A DNA stretch of 64,000 nucleotides from Skermania sp. ID1734 (GTDB lineage Bacteria > Actinomycetota > Actinomycetes > Mycobacteriales > Mycobacteriaceae): NCBI RefSeq assembly GCF_007489285.1, contig NZ_VLIY01000010.1:124001-188000 (forward strand). The letters run 5' to 3'. Positions 52,473 to 61,772 of this stretch are shown one piece after another. Under the pieces are notes generated by a model that saw only the letters and a list, made by a program, of their open reading frames with translations, made no database searches and was not told the origin of the DNA. Every line of letters begins with the position of its first letter. The first letter of the stretch is position 1. The position numbers were made by a program, and so were the translations under genes.

Positions 52473-54028
52473 GGTTGTCGGCCTTCGTAGGCGCGCACGG
52501 TCTTAGCAGCGGCGACGGCCTTGAGCACCGCCATGGCCTTGTTCTTACTCTCGACGTCCTCGTACTGCGGGTCCGAATCCGCCACCACACCCGCACCTGC
52601 CTGCACATAGGCGGTGCCGTTCTTGATCAATGCCGTCCGGATGGTGATCGCGGTGTCGGCGTCGCCCGCAAAATCGAGATAACCCACGATGCCGCCGTAG
52701 ATGCCGCGGCGGGTCGGTTCGAGCTCGTCGATCAGTTCCATCGCCCGGACCTTCGGTGCGCCCGACAGGGTGCCGGCCGGGAAGCAGGCGGCGACGGCGT
52801 CGATGGCTTGCTTGCCGGGAGCCAGTCGTCCGTGCACGGTCGACACCAGGTGCATCACGTGGCTGTACCGCTCGATGTGGCGGTACTCGGTGACCTTCAC
52901 GGTGCCCGGCTCGCAGACCCGACCCAGATCGTTGCGGCCGAGGTCGACGAGCATCAGGTGCTCGGCGTTTTCTTTCTCGTCGGCCAGCAGGTCCTTCTCC
53001 AGCAGGATGTCGTCTTCCTCGCTGGCCCCACGCCAGCGCGTACCGGCGATCGGGTGGGTGGTGGCGACCCCGTCGTGCACGGTGACCAGCGACTCCGGAC
53101 TCGAACCGACGATGGAGAACGCCGTGCCACCCGATCCGTCCGGGATGTGCAGCAGATACATGTACGGACTTGGATTGGAGGCCCGCAGCATCCGGTAGAC
53201 GTCGATCGGCGCGCCGTCGTAGTCCATCTCGAACCGCTGCGACAGCACCACCTGAAACGCCTCGCCCGCTTCAATCTCACCGACCAGTCGCCGCACGTCG
53301 GCGCCGAATTCCGCGGACGTGCGCTGGCGCCGGTAATCCGGGTCGACGGAGTGAAATGTCGACACCGTTGACGCGGCGGGTGCGGCAAGGTCCTGGGTCA
53401 TCCGGTCGAGACGGGCAACCGCGTCCTCGTAGGCCTCGTCCACGTGCTCGTCGGTGCCGTTCCAGTTCACGGCGTTTGCGATGAGCGTGATCGCGCCCTC
53501 GTGATGGTCGAAGGCCGCCAGGTCGGTGGCCAGCATCATCACCATCTCCGGGACCTCAAGGTCGTCGACGGCATGGTTGGGCAGGCGCTCGATACGGCGG
53601 ACCGCGTCGTAACCGAGGTAGCCGACCATGCCTCCGGTCAACGGCGGAAGATCCGGGAAGCGCTCGGTCTGCAAGAGCTGCAACGTCTGCCGCAGGGCGT
53701 GCAACGGGTTCCCGCCCGAGGGTGCGTCCGCCGGAGTGGCCCCTTGCCAGGCCGCTTCGCCGTCGACAACCGTCAGCACCGTGGGGCTACCAGCGCCGAT
53801 GAACGACCACCGCGACCAGGACCGGCCGTTCTCGGCCGACTCGAACAGGAAGGTTCCGGGCCGGTTCGCGCCGAGCTTTCGATACGTCGACAGCGGCGTC
53901 TCCGAATCCGCGAGCAGCTTGCGCGTCACCGGAACCACCCGATGCTCGGCGGCGAGCTGACGGAACTGCTCGCGGGTAGTGGTCGAATCCGCCAAGGGGT
54001 CGGTGGCGAGATGGGCCGACGGTTGCAT
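52469..54028 (-). CDS. trpE: Anthranilate synthase component I
   Basis: 519 residues. The N-terminal feedback-regulation region has [20 protein letters not shown]. The chorismate-binding domain has [90 protein letters not shown] and [20 protein letters not shown]. It makes anthranilate from chorismate with a separate glutaminase (TrpG, not in the window). The ATG at 54028 is preceded by GGAG. Only 43 bp separate it from the divergent response regulator, and I see no leader peptide with Trp codons or attenuator there. Confidence 0.95.
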   Translation of the reverse strand: MQPSAHLATDPLADSTTTREQFRQLAAEHRVVPVTRKLLADSETPLSTYRKLGANRPGTFLFESAENGRSWSRWSFIGAGSPTVLTVVDGEAAWQGATPADAPSGGNPLHALRQTLQLLQTERFPDLPPLTGGMVGYLGYDAVRRIERLPNHAVDDLEVPEMVMMLATDLAAFDHHEGAITLIANAVNWNGTDEHVDEAYEDAVARLDRMTQDLAAPAASTVSTFHSVDPDYRRQRTSAEFGADVRRLVGEIEAGEAFQVVLSQRFEMDYDGAPIDVYRMLRASNPSPYMYLLHIPDGSGGTAFSIVGSSPESLVTVHDGVATTHPIAGTRWRGASEEDDILLEKDLLADEKENAEHLMLVDLGRNDLGRVCEPGTVKVTEYRHIERYSHVMHLVSTVHGRLAPGKQAIDAVAACFPAGTLSGAPKVRAMELIDELEPTRRGIYGGIVGYLDFAGDADTAITIRTALIKNGTAYVQAGAGVVADSDPQYEDVESKNKAMAVLKAVAAAKTVRAYEGRQP

Positions 54029-54071
54029 GTCTCCATCATCGCAAGTCGCCGGTTGCCGCAATCATTGACTC

Positions 54072-54773
54072 ATGACGCAACAACCGAGACGCGCGCTGGT
54101 GGTCGATGACGAACCCGCGCTGGTCGAACTGGTTCGCGGCTATCTAGAGCACGACGGCTTCGAAGTCCGAACCGCATCAGACGGGCCGACGGCACTCGAC
54201 ACAGCCCGGCGGTTCGTCCCGGATGTGACGATTCTGGACCTCGGGCTGCCGCTGCTCGACGGCATCGAGGTGTGTCGAGAACTGCGCCGATTCTCCGACT
54301 GCTACGTAATCATGCTCACGGCACGTACCGACGAGGTCGACACCTTGGTCGGCCTGTCGGTCGGCGCCGACGACTACCTGACCAAGCCGTTCAGCCCCCG
54401 GGAGTTGGTCGCCAGGGTCAAGGTGATGCTCCGACGCCCGCGCCAAATCCCGGCGACGCATGCTGGGACGAGTCTGCGTTTCGGTCCACTCGAAATAGAT
54501 CTTGCAGCGCGGGAGGCACGCATCGACGGGCAGATTCGGGAACTGACCGTCACCGAATTCAACCTACTTGCGGTTCTTGCCCGGCAGCCGAACGTGGCCC
54601 TCACCCGCCGCCAACTCGTCGAGGCGGTATGGAGCGACGAATGGATCGGCGACGAGCGGCTGGTTGACGTGCACATCGGCCATCTGCGCCGCAAGCTGGG
54701 CGACGATGCGGGAGCGCCGCGGTTTGTACGAACGATCCGCGGCGTCGGCTACCGGATGGGTACTGGCGAATGA
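54072..54773 (+). CDS. OmpR-family response regulator
   Basis: 233 residues. Receiver domain with acidic pocket (VVDDEPALVELV), phosphoacceptor Asp56 in ILDLGLPLLDG, Thr in IMLTARTDE and Lys in YLTKPFSPREL. The winged-helix DNA-binding domain follows (ELTVTEFNLLAVLARQPNVA, DERLVDVHIGHLRRKLGDD, VRTIRGVGYRM). It overlaps the histidine kinase start by ATGA. It is divergent from trpE by 43 bp. A candidate binding site upstream of the SulP-carbonic anhydrase gene at 55909-55925 suggests that gene as a target. Confidence 0.93.
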   Translation: MTQQPRRALVVDDEPALVELVRGYLEHDGFEVRTASDGPTALDTARRFVPDVTILDLGLPLLDGIEVCRELRRFSDCYVIMLTARTDEVDTLVGLSVGADDYLTKPFSPRELVARVKVMLRRPRQIPATHAGTSLRFGPLEIDLAAREARIDGQIRELTVTEFNLLAVLARQPNVALTRRQLVEAVWSDEWIGDERLVDVHIGHLRRKLGDDAGAPRFVRTIRGVGYRMGTGE

Positions 54774-55879
54774 GAATGCCGCAACCACACGCGTCTGGAC
54801 TCGCTGCGCGCCTGTGGGGAGCGCTCGTGGGCGTGGAACTGATCACCGCAACGTCGACTTGGCTAATCGCCGCCGTTGTGGGGCCGCGGCTGTTCCGCTC
54901 TCATTTCGTTCTTGCCGGTCAGCCACTGCCGCCGTCGATCGCGGCCCATGCGGAGCAAGCATTCCGATCCGCCAATCTGCTGGCGTTGGTCCTTGGGTTC
55001 TTCGTCGCATTCGTTGTTTCACTGACGGTGATCGTGGTGGTAACCCGGCGAATCGGACGATCGACAGCCGCGCTTTCGGCTGCCGCGACGCGGGTCGCAA
55101 GCGGCCGTTACGACACCTGGGTGGACCCGCCCCGGCTGGGTAGCGAATTCGACACACTCGCGGAGGCGCTCAACCGCATGGCCGGACAACTGCAGACCGT
55201 CGAGGCAACCCGCCGACGCCTGCTCGCCGACTTGGCGCATGAAGTGCGCACCCCGATCTCGGTCATCGACGGATACCTCGAAGCCATTCAGGATGGTGTC
55301 GTCGCGCCGGATCAGGCGAATCTCGAGCTGCTGCGTAACCAGACAGCGAGGCTCGCCCGATTGAGCGAGGACATCGGCGCCATCTCCAAGGCCGAGGAAG
55401 GCCAGCTCGATCTGCACCTCGAGCCGGTTGCGCCCGCCGACATCGTCGCGGAGGCGATCGCCGCGGCGTCGAAGTCCTTCACCGATCATGGCGTCGAGTT
55501 AAGCGCGGATGTTGCGCGCGGACTGCCGACCGTACGGGTGGACCGGCAACGAATTGCGCAGGTGCTGGCCAACCTGCTCGCCAATGCGGTACGGCACAGC
55601 GAGCAAGGCGGCTCGGTCACAGTGACCGCACGCCGCGGTGAGCGACACACACTCGAAATTGCGGTCATTGATGGCGGCGACGGGATCGCCGAAGAACACT
55701 TGGCGCACATCTTCGATCGGTTTTATCGAGTCGACAGCGCGCGCGATCGCGGCCACGGCGGCACCGGGATTGGCTTGGCGATCAGCAAGGCGATTGTCGA
55801 GGCGCACGGCGGACTCATCGCCGCGCACTCGTCCGGCGAAGGTCACGGCGCGGTCTTCACCGTCGTTCTGCCGTCCTGA
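54770..55879 (+). CDS. Sensor histidine kinase
   Basis: 369 residues. Two membrane helices (WGALVGVELITATSTWLIAA and NLLALVLGFFVAFVVSLTVI) frame a short external loop of about 35 residues. Next are a HAMP-like linker, the HisKA domain with LLADLAHEVRTPISVIDGY (His157), and an ATPase domain with N box LLANLLANAVRHSEQGG, G1 VIDGGDGIAEEHL, F box IFDRFYRVDSARD and G2 GGTGIGLAISKAI. It is the cognate kinase of the upstream regulator (ATGA overlap). The small sensor loop suggests sensing in the membrane or envelope. Confidence 0.92.
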   Translation: MRMPQPHASGLAARLWGALVGVELITATSTWLIAAVVGPRLFRSHFVLAGQPLPPSIAAHAEQAFRSANLLALVLGFFVAFVVSLTVIVVVTRRIGRSTAALSAAATRVASGRYDTWVDPPRLGSEFDTLAEALNRMAGQLQTVEATRRRLLADLAHEVRTPISVIDGYLEAIQDGVVAPDQANLELLRNQTARLARLSEDIGAISKAEEGQLDLHLEPVAPADIVAEAIAAASKSFTDHGVELSADVARGLPTVRVDRQRIAQVLANLLANAVRHSEQGGSVTVTARRGERHTLEIAVIDGGDGIAEEHLAHIFDRFYRVDSARDRGHGGTGIGLAISKAIVEAHGGLIAAHSSGEGHGAVFTVVLPS

Positions 55880-55908
55880 TCCTCACGTCGTCCTTCTGCG
55901 CGAGGTCG

Positions 55909-55925
55909 TCTTCACGAAATCTTCA
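55909..55925 (+). promoter_or_regulatory. Candidate OmpR-type direct-repeat site
   Basis: TCTTCA occurs at 55909-55914 and 55920-55925, an 11-bp direct repeat (TCTTCACGAAATCTTCA), about 100 bp before the SulP-carbonic anhydrase start. Regulators of the OmpR class such as PhoP and RegX3 in actinobacteria bind repeats of this spacing and of similar TTCA-containing sequence. The regulator encoded just upstream is the natural candidate. Confidence 0.35.
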
Positions 55926-56016
55926 TCTGCGCCCACGGCAGACCTCCATAAACGCCCGGGATCGTGGCGGGGAGCGAAGTCGGTCGCCATGGGCGATCGC
56001 GGAAGGAGAAATGCTG

Positions 56017-58251
56017 GTGGCGACGATGACCGCAACACCGACGACAGAATCACCGAATACCGAACCCGACGCGCACCGGGACTATTGGAAGAGCGTGCTT
56101 CGCCACGACGTTCCAGCGTCGATCGTGGTTTTTCTGGTCGCACTGCCGTTGTCGCTAGGCATCGCTGTGGCATCCGACGCCCCGATCATGGCAGGACTGA
56201 TTGCCGCTGTGGTCGGCGGCATCGTGGCGGGCGCTCTCGGCGGGTCGCCGTTGTTGGCGAGCGGGCCGGCCGCCGGCCTGACTGTCGTCGTAGCCGAACT
56301 CGTTGCCCAGTTCGGTTGGAAGTTGACCACCGCCATCACCGTCTGCGCCGGGATTCTGCAAATTCTGTTCGGACTCAGCCGCATTGCCCGTGCGGCGCTG
56401 GCCATTTCACCGATCGTCGTGCATGCGATGCTGGCCGGGATCGGTCTGACCATCGCACTGCAGCAAGTCCATGTGCTGCTTGGCGGCGCATCGAAAAGCA
56501 CCGCGTGGCAGAACATTGCCGACCTGCCCGCTCAGATCCTGTCTGCGAAGCCGGCCACGGTAATCGTCGGTGGGATCGTGATCGCGACCATGCTGATCTG
56601 GAAGCGGGTACCCGGTGTGCTCGCACGCATCCCCGGTCCACTGGTCGCAATCGTGCTGGCCACGGCGGCCTCACTTGTGCTGCCGTTGGATGTCGCCCGT
56701 ATCGCGTTGAACGGTTCGATTCTCGACGCGATCGCGCTGCCGGCCATGCCGGACGGTCAGTGGTTAGCGTTCGCGACCGGCGTCCTCACCGTCGCGCTGA
56801 TCGCCAGCGTCGAGAGTCTGCTCTCGGCCGTCGCAGTCGACAAAATGCACACGGGTCGCAGATCGGATCTGAACCGGGAGCTTGTCGGCCAAGGCGCGGC
56901 GAACACGCTTTCCGGACTCTTGGGCGGGCTGCCCGTGACTGGAGTGATCGTGCGCAGCGCCACAAACGTTGCCTCGGGCGCGCGCAGTCGCGCGTCGACA
57001 ATTTTGCACGGCATTTGGTTGCTGCTGTTTTCGGTCTTCCTTGTGGGCGTGGTTGAGCAGATCCCGATGTCGGCGCTCGCCGGGCTTTTGATCGTGATCG
57101 GTATTCAGTTGGTCAAGCTGGGCCATATCCGAATGGCCCACCGCACCGGCGATTTGGTGGTCTACGTCGTTACCGTGGCCAGCGTCGTGTTCCTGAATTT
57201 GCTCGAGGGTGTGGCCATCGGGCTGGTCGTCGCCATCGTGCTGGTGCTTTGGCGTGCGGTACGGGTCAGCATTCACAGTGAGCCGGTCGGTGCAGACTCC
57301 AGGCATTGGCGCGTGACGATCGACGGAACATGTACGTTCCTCTCGTCGCCGCGGCTGACGCGCGTCTTGCGCGCAGTGCCGCCGGGAGCCGATGTCGACG
57401 TCGAGCTGACCGTCGATTTTCTCGACCACGCCGCCTATGAAGTGATCGAAGAATGGGCCTCGCAGCAGCGGGCCACTGGAGGCACCGTCGTAATAGACAA
57501 AATTGGCTTGTCCGCGATGGCGGCCGCGGCTGCCGCGCCGCCCAGGCGGCGCGCCTTCGCTGCCGTGGCCCGCGGACTGGCGCCGTGGGGCGCCACACAG
57601 CAGCGGCGTGACCAGGACGATGACGCGTTGCGTCCGGTTCTCGACGGGATCGAGCACTATCACCGTCGCCACGCGCCTCTGCTGAGGACGCACTGGCAGC
57701 ACGATCCTGATACTGGTCGGGGCCCGCACGCGCTGTTTTTGACCTGCGTGGATTCCGGTGTGGTTCCGAACCTGATCACCAGCAGTGGTCCCGGGGACCT
57801 CGTCACGATTCGCAATCTCGGAAACCTGCTGCCTCGCGGCGAAACGGACCCCTCCATCGAGGCCGCGCTCGCAATGGCCCTGGAAGACCAGGCACTCACC
57901 TCCGTGGTCGTGTGCGGGCACTCTGGTTGCGCCGCCATGCGCGCGCTCCTGGACGAGCGGAACGTTCCAACTGCGGTGAACTCCTGGCTCGTCCACGCGG
58001 AACCCAGCTGGCGAAGTTTCCGCGACGGGCATCCGGTTGCGAAAGCGGCCGCCGAGGCCGGCTTCGACCGTCAAGACCAACTGGCCATGGTCAACGTCGC
58101 CCAGCAGATACATACCCTGCGTCAACACCCTTTGGTGGGCCCAGCGTACGCCGAAGGCCGTCTCGAAATAGTCGGCCTGTTCTTCGATATCGCCTCTGGA
58201 CAGGTCCTGCGCGTCACCACCACAGGCTTCGCCGATCTACGGACAGGTTAA
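56017..58251 (+). CDS. SulP anion transporter fused to STAS and beta-carbonic anhydrase domains
   Basis: About 744 residues. The SulP domain (about 25-410) has HDVPASIVVFLVALPLSLGI, GLIAAVVGGIVAGALGGSPL, SASVESLLSAVAVDKM-like segment and GQGAANTLSGLLGGLPVTGV. A STAS region (about 420-500) follows, then a beta-carbonic anhydrase-like domain with FLTCVDSGVVPNLIT (Cys577), IRNLGNLLP and VVVCGHSGCAAM (His635, Cys638). The zinc ligands are present, but the Arg of the usual CxDSR dyad is Gly581. It should couple bicarbonate or sulfate transport to CO2 chemistry at the membrane. GTG at 56017 is preferred (AAGGAG 8 nt before); ATG at 56011 is too close to that site. Confidence 0.85.
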   Translation: MATMTATPTTESPNTEPDAHRDYWKSVLRHDVPASIVVFLVALPLSLGIAVASDAPIMAGLIAAVVGGIVAGALGGSPLLASGPAAGLTVVVAELVAQFGWKLTTAITVCAGILQILFGLSRIARAALAISPIVVHAMLAGIGLTIALQQVHVLLGGASKSTAWQNIADLPAQILSAKPATVIVGGIVIATMLIWKRVPGVLARIPGPLVAIVLATAASLVLPLDVARIALNGSILDAIALPAMPDGQWLAFATGVLTVALIASVESLLSAVAVDKMHTGRRSDLNRELVGQGAANTLSGLLGGLPVTGVIVRSATNVASGARSRASTILHGIWLLLFSVFLVGVVEQIPMSALAGLLIVIGIQLVKLGHIRMAHRTGDLVVYVVTVASVVFLNLLEGVAIGLVVAIVLVLWRAVRVSIHSEPVGADSRHWRVTIDGTCTFLSSPRLTRVLRAVPPGADVDVELTVDFLDHAAYEVIEEWASQQRATGGTVVIDKIGLSAMAAAAAAPPRRRAFAAVARGLAPWGATQQRRDQDDDALRPVLDGIEHYHRRHAPLLRTHWQHDPDTGRGPHALFLTCVDSGVVPNLITSSGPGDLVTIRNLGNLLPRGETDPSIEAALAMALEDQALTSVVVCGHSGCAAMRALLDERNVPTAVNSWLVHAEPSWRSFRDGHPVAKAAAEAGFDRQDQLAMVNVAQQIHTLRQHPLVGPAYAEGRLEIVGLFFDIASGQVLRVTTTGFADLRTG

Positions 58252-58736
58252 TGATCCGTACTATCGACGCCATGAAGCCCGGCGACCGCGCCCCTGAATT
58301 CACCCTGCCCGACCACACCGGAACGCAACGCTCGCTCGATGACCTGTTGGCCGATGGCGCCGTCGTTCTGTTCTTCTACCCGGCCGCCAACACGCCGGTC
58401 TGCACCGCGGAGGCCTGCCACTTCCGCGATCTGGCTGCCGAATTTGCAGAGGTCGGAGCTACTCGGGTCGGGATCAGCGTGGATCCGGTGCAGACGCTTG
58501 CCGGGTTCGCCGACAACAAGCACTTCGACTATCCGTTGCTGTCGGACAAGGGCGGGGCGGTGGCCGAGCAGTTCGGCGTCAAGCGGGGCCTGCTCGGCAA
58601 GGTGGCGCCGGTCAAGCGCAAGACATTCGTCATCGACACCGACCGCACCATTCTCGAGGTCATCTCCGGCGAACTCAACGCCAACGTGCACGCCGACAAG
58701 GCGCTTGCGGTGTTGCGCGCTAAACGAGCTGGATAG
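58251..58736 (+). CDS. bcp: Peroxiredoxin, BCP/BcpB type
   Basis: 161 residues: MKPGDRAPEFTLPDHTGTQR, VVLFFYPAANTPVCTAEACH (peroxidatic Cys of TPVCT and a second Cys five residues later), FRDLAAEFAEVGATRVGISV, FDYPLLSDKGGAVAEQFGVK and KRKTFVIDTDRTILEVISGE. It reduces peroxides with thiols. The ATG at 58251 overlaps the preceding stop (TAATG), but MKPGD at 58272 matches the N-terminus of relatives and may be the start. In M. tuberculosis bcpB lies likewise between the trp and his clusters. The end overlaps the convergent dioxygenase gene by 17 nt. Confidence 0.88.
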   Translation: MIRTIDAMKPGDRAPEFTLPDHTGTQRSLDDLLADGAVVLFFYPAANTPVCTAEACHFRDLAAEFAEVGATRVGISVDPVQTLAGFADNKHFDYPLLSDKGGAVAEQFGVKRGLLGKVAPVKRKTFVIDTDRTILEVISGELNANVHADKALAVLRAKRAG

Positions 58737-59499
58737 ACCGCTTGGCCAGGCCGATCCAGAAACCGTCGACGGTTTCGGTCGGCACCTGTTCCGGGTCATC
58801 CGACGCGCCGAGCGCCACGAACAGCGGCGCGAAATGTTCGGTGGTCGGATGGGCGTACGGCATGCCGGGCGCCGTCGCCTGAAAGTCGATGAGGCCCTCG
58901 ACGTCGCCGGTGGCGAATCGTTCGTGCGCCCACGCGTCGAACTCCTTCGACCAGCCGGGAGCCTCCGCGGTCGGGGATGGATCCCGCAGGAACGGCAGGC
59001 CGTGCGTGGTGAAGCCGGAGCCGATGATCAGCACGCCCTCATCGCGCAGCGGGCGCAGACGCTCGCCGAGGTGCAGCAGCCGCTGCGGATCCAACGTGGG
59101 CATCGAAATCTGAAGCACCGGAATGTCGGCGTCGGGGTACATGACCGTCAGCGGCACGTAGGCGCCGTGGTCGAGGCCGCGGTTGGGTTGATACGCGACC
59201 GACTCGTTGTCCGGCATCAACGCCGCAACCCGTTGCCCAAGCTCCGGGGCGCCTGGTGAGCGGTATTCGACCTGGTAGTACTTGGGCGCGAAGCCGCCGA
59301 AGTCATAGGTCAGCGGTGTGCCGGTGGTGGTCGAGCCGATGGTCAGCGGCGCAGATTCCCAGTGCGCGGAAATCATGAGGATGGCGCGGGGCCGAGGGAG
59401 ATCGCGGGCCCACTGTTTGAGTTGCGCCACCCATGTCGGGTCGTCGACCAGTGGGGGTGCGCCGTGGCTGAGGAACAAGGCAGGCATGCGGTCGGGCAT
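58720..59499 (-). CDS. LigB/YgiD-type extradiol dioxygenase (4,5-DOPA dioxygenase-like)
   Basis: 259 residues: MPALFLSHGAPPLVDDPTWV with the metal His, ILMISAHWESAPLTI with the second His, the catalytic-site GLDHGAYVPLTVMYPDADIP and IGSGFTTHGLPFLRD. This is the single-domain LigB family containing YgiD of E. coli (a zinc-containing DOPA 4,5-dioxygenase). The likely substrate is a catechol. The ATG at 59499 gives the N-terminus of relatives; upstream in-frame starts at 59532 (ATG) and 59544 (GTG) are possible and would bring the gene closer to the tautomerase upstream. Confidence 0.82.
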   Translation of the reverse strand: MPDRMPALFLSHGAPPLVDDPTWVAQLKQWARDLPRPRAILMISAHWESAPLTIGSTTTGTPLTYDFGGFAPKYYQVEYRSPGAPELGQRVAALMPDNESVAYQPNRGLDHGAYVPLTVMYPDADIPVLQISMPTLDPQRLLHLGERLRPLRDEGVLIIGSGFTTHGLPFLRDPSPTAEAPGWSKEFDAWAHERFATGDVEGLIDFQATAPGMPYAHPTTEHFAPLFVALGASDDPEQVPTETVDGFWIGLAKRSIQLV

Positions 59500-59549
59500 A
59501 CCTGCGTTAACGCCTGGAGCCAGTCGACGCATTCCGTCGCGCACTCCGG

Positions 59550-59729
59550 TCAGCCCAGCGGCTTGCCGCCCACCCCCCATTGTTCACGCGGTATGTCGGT
59601 GATGGTCACCCAGACGGCTTGCGGGTTCTTGCCGGTCGCCTCGGCGTAGGCCTTGGTGACGGCTTCGATGGCGGCGCGCTTCTGGTCGACCGTGAGTCCG
59701 GGGGTTTGGCTGATTTGGATCAGTGGCAT
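59550..59729 (-). CDS. 4-oxalocrotonate tautomerase family protein
   Basis: 59 residues: MPLIQISQTPGLTVDQKRAA, IEAVTKAYAEATGKNPQAVW and VTITDIPREQWGVGGKPLG. The N-terminal proline after Met is the catalytic base of the family. The ATG at 59729 is chosen because it exposes this proline. Such small tautomerases act on 2-oxo acids from meta-cleavage of catechols, which fits its place directly upstream of the LigB-type extradiol dioxygenase on the same strand. Confidence 0.88.
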   Translation of the reverse strand: MPLIQISQTPGLTVDQKRAAIEAVTKAYAEATGKNPQAVWVTITDIPREQWGVGGKPLG

Positions 59730-59750
59730 GGGTTGATTCTGCTTGAGTGG

Positions 59751-59810
59751 GCTCGCGCGGGACATGAGGTGTCAGATCGAGCGGCAAAATGGCACCTGGC
59801 GTCCCGCGCG
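59751..59810. repeat. Dispersed palindromic element, copy 2
   Basis: This is an imperfect inverted repeat: CGCGCGGGACATGAGGTG (59754-59771) against CACCTGGCGTCCCGCGCG (59793-59810), with three mismatches. It shares both ends with the element at 30178-30236 (GCTCGCGCGGGACA and ACCTGG.GTCCCGCG). It lies immediately after the hisI stop codon and before the tautomerase start, so it may end the his transcript. Confidence 0.7.
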
Positions 59811-59812
59811 GG

Positions 59813-60151
59813 TTAAGCCAACAGCACGTCGGAGTCGAAGCAGGTGTGGGTACCTGTGTGACAGGCCGGCCCTTCCTGGTCCACGACCAACAGCACCGCA
59901 TCGCCGTCGCAGTCCAACCGCACCTCGTGCACGTACTGGGTGTGTCCGGAGGTCTCGCCCTTGACCCAGTGCTGCTGGCGCGAGCGCGAAAAGTAGGTGG
60001 CCTTGCGGGTTTGCAGCGTGCGGGCCAGCGCCTCGTCGTCCATCCACGCCACCATCAACACATTGCCGGTGCCGCGCTCTTGGGCGACCGCGGTGAACAG
60101 ACCGGCGTCGTTGCGCTTCAGCCGTGCGGCGATGGCGGGATCGAGACTCAC
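59813..60151 (-). CDS. hisI: Phosphoribosyl-AMP cyclohydrolase
   Basis: 112 residues, the monofunctional form (no HisE fusion). Motifs: [50 protein letters not shown] and [14 protein letters not shown], with Asp/Cys zinc and magnesium ligands in the DCDGD and CHTG..TC groups. It is the third enzyme-coding step of histidine synthesis. The GTG at 60151 overlaps the hisF stop (GTGA). It is the last gene of the his run in the window. Confidence 0.95.
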   Translation of the reverse strand: MSLDPAIAARLKRNDAGLFTAVAQERGTGNVLMVAWMDDEALARTLQTRKATYFSRSRQQHWVKGETSGHTQYVHEVRLDCDGDAVLLVVDQEGPACHTGTHTCFDSDVLLA

Positions 60152-60957
60152 CTGACCGTTATACCTTCAGCACGCATCGCGTCCTTGACGTCTCCGATGC
60201 TCATGTCGCCGAAGTGGAAGACGCTCGCCGCGAGCACCGCATCGGCGCCGGCCTGCACCGCTGGGGCAAAGTGCTCCACCGCACCCGCTCCCCCGCTGGC
60301 GATGACGGGAATGCCGACGGCGGCGCGCACGGCCCGAATCATGGGCAGGTCGAATCCGGCCTTGGTGCCGTCGGCGTCCATGGAGTTGAGCAGGATCTCC
60401 CCCACGCCGAGTTCGGCGCCACGAGTCGCCCATTCGACCGCGTCGATTCCGGTGCCGCGGCGGCCGCCGTGGGTGGTGACTTCCCAGCCACTCGGGGTGG
60501 CCCGGCTTTCCCCGGCAGGAGCGGAGCCTGCGGAGCGACCAGAAAACACCGGAACCGTGCGCGCATCCACCGACAGCACAATGCACTGCGACCCGAACCG
60601 CTGGCTCAACTCACGCAGCAACTCCGGCCGGGCGATTGCGGCGGTGTTCACCGACACCTTGTCCGCGCCCGCCCGCAGCAGTCGGTCGACGTCTTCGACG
60701 CTGCGGACCCCGCCGCCGACGGTCAGCGGAATGAAGACCTGCTCGGCCGTGCGGGTCACTACGTCGAACATCGTTTCCCGGCCGCCCGACGACGCGGTCA
60801 CGTCGAGAAAAGTCAGTTCGTCCGCGCCTTCGGCGTCGTAACGGGCGGCGAGCTCGACGGGATCGCCCGCATCGCGCAGGTTTTCGAAGTTGACGCCCTT
60901 GACCACTCGGCCGGCGTCGACGTCCAGACACGGAATCACGCGCACCGCAAGAGTCAT
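60148..60957 (-). CDS. hisF: Imidazole glycerol phosphate synthase cyclase subunit
   Basis: 269 residues. Barrel motifs: [97 protein letters not shown] and [20 protein letters not shown]. The catalytic aspartates are in CLDVD and SVDART. Just after SVDART it carries an extra segment of about 12 residues ([14 protein letters not shown]) before the conserved [15 protein letters not shown], encoded by GGAGCGGAGCCTGCGGAGC-type repeats (about 60501-60548). The length of relatives is about 255-258. The ATG at 60957 overlaps the imp stop (ATGA). Confidence 0.95.
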   Translation of the reverse strand: MTLAVRVIPCLDVDAGRVVKGVNFENLRDAGDPVELAARYDAEGADELTFLDVTASSGGRETMFDVVTRTAEQVFIPLTVGGGVRSVEDVDRLLRAGADKVSVNTAAIARPELLRELSQRFGSQCIVLSVDARTVPVFSGRSAGSAPAGESRATPSGWEVTTHGGRRGTGIDAVEWATRGAELGVGEILLNSMDADGTKAGFDLPMIRAVRAAVGIPVIASGGAGAVEHFAPAVQAGADAVLAASVFHFGDMSIGDVKDAMRAEGITVR

Positions 60958-61772
60958 GCGCCGAACCCTCCTTGATCGTCCACGCGCGCAATGATTTCGA
61001 CGAGTTCTTCGTGCACGCCCGGCGCCGCCGCGAGCACCGACCCAGACGAAATGTTCCATTCGCGCCCAACAAGATCGGTGACCACACCACCTGCGGCACG
61101 CACCAGCGCCACACCCGCCGCGTTGTCCCACGGGTGATGCCCGAAAACGACTGCGCCGCCGAGCACTCCGGCCGCCGTGTAAGCCAGATCTACTCCGGTG
61201 GACCCGTGCATGCGCAGCCGCGCGCACACGCGGCTCAGCTCGCCGAGCAGATCGAAGCGCAGCTTGCCGGGGATGCGGCCGCGGCTGTCGACGTTGAACG
61301 CGCCGAACCCGATCATCGACGTCTCCACCTTGCCGGGGGTCAACCGCGGCAGCGGCTCTCCGTCGCGCAGCAACGGGCCGTCCATGGTCGCGGCGTAGCG
61401 TTCGCCCAGAAACGGCAGCCAGGTCAGTCCGAGTACCGGTACACCGTCATCGACCAACGCAAGCAGCATGCCGGACAACGGAAGTCCGGCCGAGTAGTTG
61501 TAGGTACCGTCGATAGGGTCGAGCACCCAGGTGGTGCCAGTGGCCAGTTCCGGCCCACCGAATTCCTCGCCGTGCACCTCGATTCCGGTGCGGTCGAACA
61601 GTTCCCCCGACAGCCGGCGTTCGAGCTCGAGGTCGAGTTCGGTGGCAAAATCGCCCGCGCCCTTGGCAACCGCACTGGGCGCGCCGACGCCGGCGATGAA
61701 CCGCTCGGCCGCACCGTCGAGCGCGCTACTGGCGACCTCGAGCAGGACCGCCGGATCGTCGGGCAAGCTCAC
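60954..61772 (-). CDS. impA: Inositol monophosphatase-family phosphatase (ImpA-like)
   Basis: 272 residues of the IMPase family: [38 protein letters not shown], the metal site [16 protein letters not shown] and the C-terminal [20 protein letters not shown] with [20 protein letters not shown]. It dephosphorylates small phosphates. In the his operon it may act as inositol monophosphatase or as a histidinol-phosphatase; in mycobacteria impA holds the same place. The GTG at 61772 overlaps the hisA stop (GTGA); longer frames upstream run through hisA. Confidence 0.88.
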   Translation of the reverse strand: MSLPDDPAVLLEVASSALDGAAERFIAGVGAPSAVAKGAGDFATELDLELERRLSGELFDRTGIEVHGEEFGGPELATGTTWVLDPIDGTYNYSAGLPLSGMLLALVDDGVPVLGLTWLPFLGERYAATMDGPLLRDGEPLPRLTPGKVETSMIGFGAFNVDSRGRIPGKLRFDLLGELSRVCARLRMHGSTGVDLAYTAAGVLGGAVVFGHHPWDNAAGVALVRAAGGVVTDLVGREWNISSGSVLAAAPGVHEELVEIIARVDDQGGFGA

